Shown in pieces: positions 17,093-24,917 of a DNA stretch of 64,000 nucleotides. This DNA comes from Sandaracinus amylolyticus (lineage in GTDB: Bacteria; Myxococcota_A; Polyangia; Polyangiales; Sandaracinaceae): positions 1,488,001 through 1,552,000 of the forward strand of contig NZ_CP011125.1 of NCBI RefSeq assembly GCF_000737325.1, given 5' to 3'. The translations under genes and the position numbers were made by a program. Positions within the stretch are counted from its first letter, which is position 1; the number at the start of each line of letters is the position of its first letter. The notes under the pieces were generated by a model. The model saw nothing but the letters and a program-made list of their open reading frames with translations, ran no database searches and was not told the origin of the DNA.

Positions 17093-17929
17093 TCACTCCG
17101 CGGGCGCGGGCGGCGCGACGAGATCCCACACGTCGTTCACGCCCTTGCCCTTCGCATCGCCGGGCGCGGTGTCCATCGCGAAGTAGTAGAGCGGCCACCC
17201 GCGATACACGAGCTGCTCCGTGCCGTCGGCGCGCGTCAGCGTCGTCACGTCGGCGGCCGCGATCGACGAGGGCAGGCGCACGTCGCTCGGCGGAACGATC
17301 GGCCAGTTGTTGAGGCACATGCCGCTGCACATGCTCACCGGCGCGGTGCCGCCCTCGCCGCGCGTGTCGTTGCGGAAGAGGTACATCGTGCGCCCCGCGC
17401 CATCGACGAGGAACTGACCGTTCTCCTCGCTCGCGCGCACCATCACCGAGTAGAACGGCGCGCGCGCGACGAACCACACACCGTTGTTCCCCTCGCCGTT
17501 CGCGTCGCCGGGCGCTGCGTCGTTCGCGAACGTGTAGAGCGGCCAGCCGCGGTACGTCGCCTGACGCGTTCCGTCGGCGCGCGTGATCCATCCGAGCGCC
17601 GCCGCGTTGACGCCCTCGCCCGGCACGAACGACGCGGGCGAGAACGCGGGCCAGTTCGTGAGGCACGCGCCCGCGCAGCTCGAGGAGCCGGGCGCGCTCG
17701 CGGTGCTCGCCACGTCGCGCGCGAACACGTACAGCGTGTTGCCCTCGCCGTCGGCGAGGTGCGTGCCGGCCGACGTCGTCCGCACCGTGACGGTCGCGGC
17801 CGCGGTGCTCCCGTCGTTGCCGGGCGGCGTGCCTGCGTCGGTGCCCGGCGGGTAGTCGATCATCCCGTCCTCGCACGCGGCGAGGAGCATGAGGAACGTG
17901 AGCGGAAGGAGCCCGAGGTGCCGCTGCAT
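17093..17929 (-). CDS. Lipoprotein with two secreted-repeat domains (Lipoprotein_15 family)
   Basis: A 278-residue protein with a lipoprotein signal (LTFLMLLAAC). Two homologous domains of about 105 residues follow. Each carries HLADGEGNTLYVFARD or FLVDGAGRTMYLFRND, a C-x3-C pair (CAGACLTNWP; CSGMCLNNWP), and a closing RADGTRQATYRGWPLYTF or RADGTEQLVYRGWPLYYF with APGDA. This is the PF03640 repeat found in many secreted proteins of unknown function; the conserved cysteines and Trp/Tyr could bind a cofactor or metal. The C-terminus is NDVWDLVAPP. It is followed by a strong terminator and appears monocistronic. Confidence 0.85.
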   Translation of the reverse strand: MQRHLGLLPLTFLMLLAACEDGMIDYPPGTDAGTPPGNDGSTAAATVTVRTTSAGTHLADGEGNTLYVFARDVASTASAPGSSSCAGACLTNWPAFSPASFVPGEGVNAAALGWITRADGTRQATYRGWPLYTFANDAAPGDANGEGNNGVWFVARAPFYSVMVRASEENGQFLVDGAGRTMYLFRNDTRGEGGTAPVSMCSGMCLNNWPIVPPSDVRLPSSIAAADVTTLTRADGTEQLVYRGWPLYYFAMDTAPGDAKGKGVNDVWDLVAPPAPAE

Positions 17930-18115
17930 GTGCCGTCTCCGTGAGCTGAGGGCCTTGGCTGGAACGACCGGCCGGATGACGGGCTCGTTCTTGTCCTCGC
18001 CGCGTGTGGCCGCGAATTAAGCTCGATTAAGCGTCGCGCGATGACCCGATCCGAGGGACGAGACGCACGGGCGCCTCTTCCACCGATCACGCGCGGCTGC
18101 GACGATCCATCGCGC

Positions 18116-18937
18116 GTGCTCCGCGTGCTCCCTGCGTTGCTCCTCCTCGCGCTCTGCGCCTGCGGCGCGACCGAGCCGCGCACGTCGCGCGCGAAGCAGT
18201 CCGGCTTCGCGCCCTGTCCCGCGACGCTGCCGCCCGAGATGGTCTGCATCCCGGGCGGCACTTTCGTGCGCGGCGACGATCGCGATCCCCACGCATCGCC
18301 CGCCGAGCCCGTCACCGTCTCGACGTTCCTCCTCGACGTGCACGAGGTGACGAACGCGGCGTGGAGCGCGTGCGTCGCCGAGGGCGCGTGTCGTCGACTC
18401 ACGCGCTTCGCGGGCTACATGGGCGCGCAGCAGCCCGCGGTCGCGATGCGCTGGGACGAAGCGCGGGCGTTCTGCGCGCGACGCGGCGCACGACTGCCCA
18501 CCGAGGCCGAGTGGGAGCGCGCCGCGTCGGGCCCCGACGACACCCGCTTCCCGTGGGGCGATCGACCCGGGCGCGACTGCGAGCACGCCATCGTCGAGAC
18601 CGACGCGGGCCACGGCTGCGGTCGCGACACGACGTGGCCGGTGATGAGCCGACCCGCGCACGGCTTCGGCCTGCACGACATGGGCGGCAACGTCTGGGAG
18701 TGGGTCGCCGACGCGTACGCGCCTTGTTACCGCGGCTGCGATCACGCGTGCGGCGATGCGTGCGCGGGGCTCGATCCCCGCGGTCCATCCGGCGAGCGCC
18801 TCCGCGTCGTGCGCGGAGGCTCGTGGTGGCACGACGTCGATCGCGCGACCGTCACCGCGCGACGCGGCGTCCCCGCGGACAACCCCAACCCGCATCGCTT
18901 CGGGTTCCGATGCGCAGCGGACGTGAGCGCACCGTGA
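18116..18937 (+). CDS. Formylglycine-generating-enzyme-like (FGE-sulfatase) lipoprotein
   Basis: About 273 residues from GTG 18116, which places a lipoprotein signal (VLRVLPALLLLALCAC) at the N-terminus. An in-frame ATG at 18041 would add 25 residues before the signal, so I prefer the GTG. The body shows the SUMF1/EgtB/PvdO fold: VCIPGGTFVRGDD, DVHEVTNAAWSACV, RLPTEAEWERAA, FPWGD, GGNVWEWVADAY and VRGGSWWHD, ending in FGFRCA. Proteins of this fold with many extra cysteines (CYRGCDHACGDAC) are common in myxobacteria; the copper-ligand cysteines of true FGE cannot be assigned with certainty. It is a member of the fold, not a proven sulfatase activator. Its stop overlaps the next start (GTGA). 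Confidence 0.85.
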   Translation: MLRVLPALLLLALCACGATEPRTSRAKQSGFAPCPATLPPEMVCIPGGTFVRGDDRDPHASPAEPVTVSTFLLDVHEVTNAAWSACVAEGACRRLTRFAGYMGAQQPAVAMRWDEARAFCARRGARLPTEAEWERAASGPDDTRFPWGDRPGRDCEHAIVETDAGHGCGRDTTWPVMSRPAHGFGLHDMGGNVWEWVADAYAPCYRGCDHACGDACAGLDPRGPSGERLRVVRGGSWWHDVDRATVTARRGVPADNPNPHRFGFRCAADVSAP

Positions 18938-19908
18938 AGACGATCCTCGCGCAGCTCGCGCTCGCGCTCTCCGTCGCGTCGATCGCGCACGCGCAGCCGC
19001 TCACCGCCGCGGAGCGCGCCATCGTCGACGCGGTCCCCTCCGAGGTCGTGCCCGAGCCCGACGAGCACTATCCCGGCTCGAACGAGTGGCGACACGATCT
19101 CTTCTTCGACGCGATCCGCGACGTCGGCGGAGCGTTCGTCGGAGTCGGCACGGACCAGTGCTACACGCTCGCCGCGGTGCAGGGCGCGTCGCTCTTGTGG
19201 ATCGTCGACTACGACCCGCTCGTCGCGCGCGTGCACCGCATGTACGGCGCGCTCGTGCGCGCTTCGCCGACGCCCGACGTCTTCCTCGCGCGCTTCACCG
19301 ACGCCGCCGCGGACGACACGCGCACGCTCCTCGAGGGCGCGCTCGCGAGCGATCCCGAGCGCGTCGAGATCGTGCGCACGCTGCGCCGCAACCGCGCGCG
19401 CTTCGAGGGCTACCTGCGCCACGTCGCGTCGCTTCGGCGCGATGGTCGCGCGACGAGCTGGCTCTCCGATCCCGCGCTCTACGCACGCGTGCGCGCGCTC
19501 TTCGAGAGCGATCGCGTGATCGTGCGGACCGGCGACGTCACCGCGCGCACCACGCTGCGCGCAGTGGGCGCCGCGAGCGAGCGGCTCGGCACGCCGGTGC
19601 GCGTGCTCTATCTGTCGAACGCGGAGGCGTTCTTCGGGTACACGCGCGATCTCGCCGCGAACGTCGAGGCGCTTCCCACCGACGCGCGCTCGGTCGTGCT
19701 GCGCACGTTCCGCCATCCGCGCGCGGTCTATCCGGCGGGCGACACTTGGCACTACCTGGTCCAGACCACGTCGGACTTCGAAGCGCGCCTCGCGCTCGGC
19801 TACCGCCGGGTCCGCCAGATCGTGCGCGACGCGATCACGCAGGGCCTCGACGCGCGGGGCGTGACGTCGATCGACGAGCGCACCCCGCGACGCGCGCACC
19901 GCCCGTGA
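18934..19908 (+). CDS. Exported protein of unknown function (possibly LIC_10091-like)
   Basis: A 324-residue protein starting at GTG, overlapping the TGA of the FGE-like gene. The signal peptide VKTILAQLALALSVASIAHA ends with an AxA-type site before QPLTAAER. The mature protein has GAFVGVGTDQCYTLAAVQGA and LLWIVDYDPLVARVHRMYG, which recalls a nucleotide- or SAM-binding Rossmann start, then VRVLYLSNAEAFFGYTRDLA and RHPRAVYPAGDTWHYLVQ. This pattern reminds me of the Leptospira LIC_10091 family, recalled from memory and not checked. Coupling to the FGE-like lipoprotein suggests a shared envelope role. The stop touches the convergent P450 stop (TGATCA at 19906-19911). Confidence 0.65.
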   Translation: MKTILAQLALALSVASIAHAQPLTAAERAIVDAVPSEVVPEPDEHYPGSNEWRHDLFFDAIRDVGGAFVGVGTDQCYTLAAVQGASLLWIVDYDPLVARVHRMYGALVRASPTPDVFLARFTDAAADDTRTLLEGALASDPERVEIVRTLRRNRARFEGYLRHVASLRRDGRATSWLSDPALYARVRALFESDRVIVRTGDVTARTTLRAVGAASERLGTPVRVLYLSNAEAFFGYTRDLAANVEALPTDARSVVLRTFRHPRAVYPAGDTWHYLVQTTSDFEARLALGYRRVRQIVRDAITQGLDARGVTSIDERTPRRAHRP

Positions 19909-21243
19909 TCACGCCGCGGCGCGCAGGCCCGCGCGACGTCCGATGACCTTCACCGGCACGCCGTGCGCCGGTCCGAGCGTGACGCTGCGACGCACCGGTC
20001 GCTCGTGGCGATGCACCAGCTCCACGTCCCACCCGTCCACGAGCACCGCGAGCGCGAGCCGCATCTCGTACTCGGCGAACGCCGCGCCGATGCAGCGTCG
20101 ATGACCGCCGCCGAAGGGCAGGTGCTCGAACGCGCCGTACTTGCGGTCGAGGAAGCGCTCGGGCCGGAACGCATCGGGCTCGGGATAGATCGCGGGATCC
20201 GCGTGGATCGCGCCGATCGCGGCCGCGACCCCGATCCCCGGCGGGATCGTGTAGCCGCCGAGCGCGAGCGGCTTGCGCAGCATGCGCAGGTTCTCGGTCA
20301 CGATCGGATGCAGCCGCAGCGTCTCGTCGCACACCGCCGAGAGATACGGCAGCTTCGCGATCACCTCGGGGTCCGCGTCGATGCCCACGCTCGCGATCTC
20401 CGCGCGCACGAGCGCCAGCGCGTCGGGGTGCCGACCGAGCCAGTGCATCGCCCACGCGAGCGCGATCGCCGTCGTCTCGTGCCCTGCGAAGAGCAGCGTC
20501 ACGAGCTGGGCCGCGACGTCGTCGTCGCTCATCGCGCTGCCGTCGTCGTATCGCGCGGCGAGCATCATCGCGAGCACGTCGTCGCCCTCGTCTCCGCGCG
20601 CGCGCGCCTCGGCGATGCGCGCGTCGAGCCACGCGCGGAAGCGCTCGCGGATGCGCACGAACCGGCGCCACGGCGGGAAGAGCGGGGTGTGCGACGCCTT
20701 CGAGAAGAAGAGCAGCGGCGACATGCCGCGCACGATCTCGCCCATCAACGCGCGGCCCTCGTCGAACGCCGCGCCCTCGCCCACGCCGAACACGGTCCGC
20801 AGGATCACGTCCATCGTGATGTCGGTCGTGACGTCCTGCATCGTCACCGTCGCGCCGGGCTGCATCGCGGTCTCGAAGCGACGCCGCGCGAGCGTGCGCA
20901 TCGCGTCGCCGTACGCGCGCATGCGCGCGCCGTGGAACGCGGGCGTGAGCAGCTTGCGGTCGCGCTTGTGGGTCTCGCCTTCGCTCACGATGAGGGAGCG
21001 CGGGCCGAGCACGACGCTCGTCGTGCCGACCGCCCACGCGCCGAAATGATCGGGCGACGCCGTGAAGATCGGCTTCACGAGCTCGGGCGTCATCGCGAGC
21101 ACGACGCGCCCGTTGGGCGAGGGGAACGTGACGAGGTCGCCGTACTCCGCGCGCAGCTCGCGCAGCGTCGCGTAGGGATCGCGGATCAGGCGCAGCGTCG
21201 CGGGGAGCGTCCAGCGAGGACCGGGCGGCAGCGTGGTCTTCAT
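19909..21243 (-). CDS. Cytochrome P450
   Basis: A 444-residue protein starting at MKTTLPPGPRW, whose proline-rich start is typical. Diagnostic motifs are all present: I-helix oxygen-binding LLFAGHETTAIAL (about 255), ExxR in DETLRLHP (about 305), and the haem-binding loop FGGGHRRCIGAAFAEYEM with Cys near 390. No membrane anchor is present, so it is probably soluble. The sequence looks like the CYP110/CYP4-like bacterial lineage that acts on fatty or terpenoid substrates, but substrate cannot be read from sequence. It opens the gene group that continues to the MFS transporter near 27.7 kb. No ferredoxin or reductase gene is nearby. Confidence 0.93.
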   Translation of the reverse strand: MKTTLPPGPRWTLPATLRLIRDPYATLRELRAEYGDLVTFPSPNGRVVLAMTPELVKPIFTASPDHFGAWAVGTTSVVLGPRSLIVSEGETHKRDRKLLTPAFHGARMRAYGDAMRTLARRRFETAMQPGATVTMQDVTTDITMDVILRTVFGVGEGAAFDEGRALMGEIVRGMSPLLFFSKASHTPLFPPWRRFVRIRERFRAWLDARIAEARARGDEGDDVLAMMLAARYDDGSAMSDDDVAAQLVTLLFAGHETTAIALAWAMHWLGRHPDALALVRAEIASVGIDADPEVIAKLPYLSAVCDETLRLHPIVTENLRMLRKPLALGGYTIPPGIGVAAAIGAIHADPAIYPEPDAFRPERFLDRKYGAFEHLPFGGGHRRCIGAAFAEYEMRLALAVLVDGWDVELVHRHERPVRRSVTLGPAHGVPVKVIGRRAGLRAAA

Positions 21244-21296
21244 GGCGAGGCTATCGAGTGATAGGTGCGACCGTGCCGCGACGACAAGCCCGAAAA

Positions 21297-21328
21297 CACG
21301 ACGAGCCACCTCGCGGTGGCTCGTCGTG
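21297..21328 (-). terminator. Rho-independent terminator between the heme-oxygenase-like gene and the P450
   Basis: A perfect 14-bp stem (21297-21310 with 21315-21328, loop TCGC) is followed on the minus strand by TTTT (21296-21293). It lies 18 bp after the stop of the gene ending at 21347 and upstream of the P450 start, so the P450 probably has its own promoter or is read through. Confidence 0.8.
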
Positions 21329-21346
21329 CTTCCTCGTGTGGCGCGA

Positions 21347-22054
21347 TCAGGTCGTCGCGTCGAGCTTCCGACCTTCGAGCACGAGCGCGTGCATCTCGTC
21401 GATGAAGCCGCGGAAGTGCCGGTACGTCTCGTCGACCATCGCGACGAGCTGCGCGGCCGTCGCGTCGTCGAGCTCGATCGCCTCGATCATCGAGCGCACC
21501 GCGTCGTCCTCGAGCGTGTGCTCGCCCTCGGTGTCCGAGTGGTGCGGCCCGAGATAGACGAGCTTGATCCCGCTCTCCGCGGCGACCTCGCGACCGACCG
21601 CCGACACGCGACCCACGGTCACCGCGCCCGCGCCCTCGATCGCCTGCACCAGCACGAGCTTCTGCAGCGAGCTCGCGCCGAGGCCGAGCTTGCACATGTG
21701 GTACGAGAGCATGCGCGTCTTCAGCGTCTGCTCGCTCCACACGAAGCGCAGCGAGTCGGTGTACGGCACGCGCGGGCTCTCACCGAGCTTCTCGAGGTCC
21801 TTCAAGAACCACGTCCAGTGCGTCTCGTCCTCGCGCGCGTGCGCGTTCACGAGCTCCTGGTACTTGTCGCGCGGCGGGTACTCGCTGAGCACGTGCGAGT
21901 AGAGGTCCGCGAACGACATCACGAAGTGAGCAACGTGCGGCGCGAACGAGAGCCTCGTGCGCGCCGGGATTCGAGTGTCCGCGAGGAGCTCGAAGAGCGG
22001 AGCGCGCGCGAGCTCTTCCGAGCCCCGATCGAGTGCAGCGAGAACACGCTTCAT
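21347..22054 (-). CDS. Heme-oxygenase-like putative di-iron oxidase
   Basis: A 235-residue, nearly all-helical protein, preceded by GAGGTG. It has the hallmarks of the heme-oxygenase-like fold: AHFVMSFADLYSHVL, then NAHAREDETHWTWFL (about 70-84) and YLGPHHSDTEGEHTLED (about 168-183). His and Glu/Asp in AHAREDETH, QAIEGAG (Glu 140) and HHSDTEGEH are candidate metal ligands, as in the HDO family of non-haem di-iron oxidases (UndA, SznF and BesC types), which do unusual N-oxygenation, desaturation and fragmentation reactions. The ligand assignment is inferred and not aligned. Its place between a P450 and an aromatic prenyltransferase argues for a biosynthetic tailoring role. Confidence 0.75.
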   Translation of the reverse strand: MKRVLAALDRGSEELARAPLFELLADTRIPARTRLSFAPHVAHFVMSFADLYSHVLSEYPPRDKYQELVNAHAREDETHWTWFLKDLEKLGESPRVPYTDSLRFVWSEQTLKTRMLSYHMCKLGLGASSLQKLVLVQAIEGAGAVTVGRVSAVGREVAAESGIKLVYLGPHHSDTEGEHTLEDDAVRSMIEAIELDDATAAQLVAMVDETYRHFRGFIDEMHALVLEGRKLDATT

Positions 22055-22193
22055 GGGCAACACCTCGTTTCGTGAACGACGAGGGCGACGCGTCGACGCA
22101 CACACTCCGGCGGACGCCGAGCGCCCACGGCCTCGCGACGCGAGGCGAGCGCCCTCTCCAATACGCTCGATATATCCGCTCGAGGAGCGTCCG

Positions 22194-22217
22194 CGCGTCG
22201 GGGTTTTCCCCGACGCG
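22194..22217. repeat. Perfect inverted repeat in the gap before the heme-oxygenase-like gene
   Basis: Ten-base arms (CGCGTCGGGG and CCCCGACGCG) flank TTTT at 22204-22207. The core GGGG-A/T-CCCC resembles a second inverted repeat at 24721-24736 upstream of the prenyltransferase gene. There is no T-run after it on the minus strand, so an operator is as likely as a terminator. Confidence 0.6.
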
Positions 22218-22230
22218 AACGCGCGCGAGC

Positions 22231-22710
22231 TCAGGAATCCACGGGGATGCGGACGCGGAGGCGATTGATCGCGCTGACCAGCTCGCCTGCGCTCCACGCG
22301 TCGAGGTGCTGGCGCAGGAAGACGTCCGCTTCGCTGTCGTAGCGCGCGATCTTGTACTCGAACGGGAAACGCGCCGCGGAGATCATCCCGACCATCGCGA
22401 GGCGCGACGCCGCCGCGAGGAAGCCGTCGCCCTCGAAGACGAGGCACACGCCGCGCGCCCGCTCGCGCATGTCCGAGAGGAACCCGACCGCGTGCTCGCG
22501 CGCGACCGCGTCGGGCACCGGACACTTCGGACCGACGACGATCACCGCGCCGATCGGCCCGCGCGTCTGCGTCATGAGCTTGCGCCCCGCCTGACGGGTC
22601 GCGCGCATCCGCGCTTCGTTCGGATCGCTCAGCGACATCTGGATCACGACGTTGCGCCAGAGCGCGATCCCGAAGCCCTTCTCGAGCACTTCGAAGTTGA
22701 CGTCGTTCAT
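22231..22710 (-). CDS. STAS-like hypothetical protein
   Basis: A 159-residue soluble protein beginning MNDVNFEVLEKGFGIALWRN. The alternating pattern of a beta strand, GPIGAVIVVGPKCPVPD, then helix REHAVGFLSDMRERARGVCLVFEGDGFLAAASRLAM, fits the STAS/SEC14-like or SpoIIAA-like fold found in many myxobacterial orphans. That fold assignment is by pattern only. It lies between the di-iron-type enzyme and the prenyltransferase gene on the same strand, 93 bp from the latter. A regulatory rather than catalytic part is plausible. Confidence 0.55.
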   Translation of the reverse strand: MNDVNFEVLEKGFGIALWRNVVIQMSLSDPNEARMRATRQAGRKLMTQTRGPIGAVIVVGPKCPVPDAVAREHAVGFLSDMRERARGVCLVFEGDGFLAAASRLAMVGMISAARFPFEYKIARYDSEADVFLRQHLDAWSAGELVSAINRLRVRIPVDS

Positions 22711-22803
22711 GTGGCTCGCTCGCAGCGCGGATGGTGCACCATGTCGTCGACACGGTGCAATGGTGAAAGTGCATTCCGCTGCGAGCGGAGCGCCGCGAGC
22801 GCG

Positions 22804-24555
22804 TCAGCTGCGCGCGCCGAAGCGCTCGACGTAGCGATCGTCGAGCCACTCCCAGATCGCCGAGTGCACCGACATCGCGCCGCTGCGCATCGATGCGATC
22901 GCGCGACGCGCCGTCGGCACGCTGCGCGCGAGCGCGGCGTGTGCGTCGGTGGGCGCGCTCGCCAGCGAGGTCGCGCCGCACGCGTCGATCATCGCGAGCA
23001 GCTGCTGCACGGCGGCGTCGCACGCGAGCAACGCCGCGATCGCCTCGATCGCGTCCGCCGGCCCGATGCGCCCGGCGAGCAGCTCGTCGAGCTCCTCTCC
23101 GAAGCCGTCCCGCGTCGATGCGCGCGCGTCGAGCGCGGCGTCGATGCGCGCGAGATCGAGCTCGAGCGCGTCGCGCGTCTCGGGCGCATCCGCGCTCGCC
23201 CCGGCGGTCGCGACCCAGCGCGCGCGCTGCGTCGCGAGCCCCACGCAGAGCTCGCGCGTGAGGCGCAGCAGCTCGTGGGTCGCGTCCTCTCCGCGCGAGA
23301 GCCGGCGCACGAGCGGGTGATCTGCCACGTCGTACTCCGACATCGTGCGGAGCACGGCCTCGCCGCTCGCGAACGCGAGGCGATCCCCGGTCGCCGCGGG
23401 CACCGAGCCGCGCGGGTGCACCTTCGCGGCCTCGGTCGCGAGGTAGACGGTGAGCCGCGGGTCGTCGTGGTGACGGCGGAACGCGACCCAGCTCTGCATG
23501 CCGACGCCCGCGTCGAGCGGCCGCTCCGCATATCCATGCACGAGCGCGTCGTAGGGCGCGGGGTCCATGCCGTGCTCGACGAGATAGGCGTGCACGCGCT
23601 GCTGCACCGCGAGATCGTCGGGCGCGTACGCGCAGATCGGCACGTAGACGGTCGTCGCCGCGGGACGAACGCTGCCCTCGACGAGCGCAGAGCACGTGAA
23701 CGTCGCGCGCGCGGCGAGGCGCTCGCGGTCACCGCCCATCGCGCGAACGAACTCGTGCACCTCGCCCGGCGTGTAGCTCTCGGCGCCGCTGCAAGCGGCC
23801 TCGAGGTCGGCAGCCGTCGCGTCGTGATGACGCACGTAGACCTTCACGCGCGCCTTGGGATCGGCGACGAGATCGAGCGCGAAGTACTTGAGCTCGTCGA
23901 GGTGCGGGCCGCGACGCGCCGTGCGGCAGAGCGATCCCCACGCGCCGTCGAAACCGAGGCGGTGGAGCGCCTCTTCGACGACCGACTGCGCCCGTCCGCG
24001 TCCGTACGCCTGGGGATTGAAGTAGGCCTTGAACGCCGGCGGCCGGCCGCGCCGGAACACGGCGGAGTGCCAGAGCGCGAAAGGCCCGTGCATGTCGTCG
24101 GGCAGGAAGAGATCCTGGACGACTCGGAAGCGCGAGAGATCCGCTCCGTGATCCCGCTCCAAGCGCTCCGTCAAAGCGATCGCGGCGGCGCGATGAGCAG
24201 GGAGAGTCGGCTCCTCGGCCTGCGCCTCGAGGAGGACTCGAACCTCTACTTCGCCCGCGGCGATCGCGGCGGATAGCTCGATTGGCGTGTTGTCGTCGCT
24301 GATGTCGGAGACCCAGAAACCGGCATCGGGCGACGAGGTGCGATGATGGAGCGGTCTGTCGCCCCAAGGCGCCAATAGCGCACGAAAGGTGTCGACTACC
24401 TCACTCGTCGCAGACTCGAATCCAGCTGCGAGACAGAGCGCTTCCAATCGACGAGCACCGAAATCCACGAGACTCGGACCCTGCGCATGTGCGCGATGGA
24501 TGACACGGACTCCATCCGTCGTGGGATGCTCCACATCACGCTTGTACTGCTTCAT
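22804..24555 (-). CDS. DMATS-type aromatic prenyltransferase with extra C-terminal helical domain
   Basis: A 583-residue protein starting at MKQYKRD, 7 bp after a strong GGAGGAG. Residues about 30-380 match the bacterial tryptophan dimethylallyltransferase family: DDNTPIELS (87-95), DLFLPDDMHGPFALW (148-162), FKAYFNP (175-181), KYFALDL, RVKVYVRH (236-243), TTVYVPICAYAPDD (301-314), GVGMQSWVAF and RLTVYLATEAAKVHP. These Arg/Lys/Tyr positions line the diphosphate pocket of the ABBA barrel. The usual family length is about 370-460; here another 190 residues follow (YDVADHPLVRRLSRGEDATHELLRLTRELCVGLATQ onwards begins near 408), helical and possibly heme-oxygenase-like. The likely reaction is prenyl transfer to an indole or other aromatic; substrate unknown. 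Confidence 0.85.
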   Translation of the reverse strand: MKQYKRDVEHPTTDGVRVIHRAHAQGPSLVDFGARRLEALCLAAGFESATSEVVDTFRALLAPWGDRPLHHRTSSPDAGFWVSDISDDNTPIELSAAIAAGEVEVRVLLEAQAEEPTLPAHRAAAIALTERLERDHGADLSRFRVVQDLFLPDDMHGPFALWHSAVFRRGRPPAFKAYFNPQAYGRGRAQSVVEEALHRLGFDGAWGSLCRTARRGPHLDELKYFALDLVADPKARVKVYVRHHDATAADLEAACSGAESYTPGEVHEFVRAMGGDRERLAARATFTCSALVEGSVRPAATTVYVPICAYAPDDLAVQQRVHAYLVEHGMDPAPYDALVHGYAERPLDAGVGMQSWVAFRRHHDDPRLTVYLATEAAKVHPRGSVPAATGDRLAFASGEAVLRTMSEYDVADHPLVRRLSRGEDATHELLRLTRELCVGLATQRARWVATAGASADAPETRDALELDLARIDAALDARASTRDGFGEELDELLAGRIGPADAIEAIAALLACDAAVQQLLAMIDACGATSLASAPTDAHAALARSVPTARRAIASMRSGAMSVHSAIWEWLDDRYVERFGARS

Positions 24556-24720
24556 CACTCCTCCTGCGAAAAAAACAGCCCAGCGGAGAGACGTTCTGCG
24601 TGGTTCGCGGTCCTTGAAAAACGAGGCGAGACACGCCGACTCCGACACAGGGGGCGCCGAGCTCTGGTCAGCGCGAGTCGGGGCCATCCGTACTTGTACA
24701 CCACTCGTCTGAGACTGCTG

Positions 24721-24736
24721 TCGGGGAAATCCCCGA
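24721..24736. promoter_or_regulatory. Candidate operator (perfect 7-bp inverted repeat)
   Basis: TCGGGGA, two As, TCCCCGA. It shares its core with the inverted repeat at 22194-22217, which suggests one regulator controls both ends of the prenyltransferase group. Confidence 0.45.
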
Positions 24737-24773
24737 AGGGACACGAGCGTAGGAATGTCATGCTCGATCCCAA

Positions 24774-24790
24774 TTGAGTGTTGCACTCAA
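24774..24790. promoter_or_regulatory. Candidate operator (TTGAGTG-TTG-CACTCAA)
   Basis: A perfect 7-bp dyad with a 3-nt spacer in the divergent promoter region, about 128 bp before the flavoprotein start. No regulator gene lies in the immediate group, so the binding protein is unknown. Confidence 0.45.
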
Positions 24791-24917
24791 CCTGGGAGTG
24801 GTGTCAGACTGAAAAACGGTACTGCAGACGGATGCGCCAAACCCGCACCGAAGCAGTCCCCCGCGGCCGCGTGAAGCGCGCGCCGTATCGGGAGACTCTC
24901 GTGCTCGAGGAGGTTTC

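Larger units (their letters stand above)
24556..24917. other. 362-bp divergent intergenic region with two inverted repeats
   Basis: The region separates the prenyltransferase and the flavoprotein genes and holds no credible gene. It is less GC-rich than its surroundings. It contains TCGGGGA-AA-TCCCCGA at 24721-24736 and TTGAGTG-TTG-CACTCAA at 24774-24790. Both look like binding sites for a dimeric regulator. The promoters of both divergent transcripts should lie here. Confidence 0.7.

Noticed and set aside
22804-24555. Cytokinin biosynthesis (ipt-type) locus
   Set aside because: The prenyltransferase is of the DMATS fold, not an adenylate isopentenyltransferase, no LOG gene is present and the CKX-like protein lacks the catalytic Asp.
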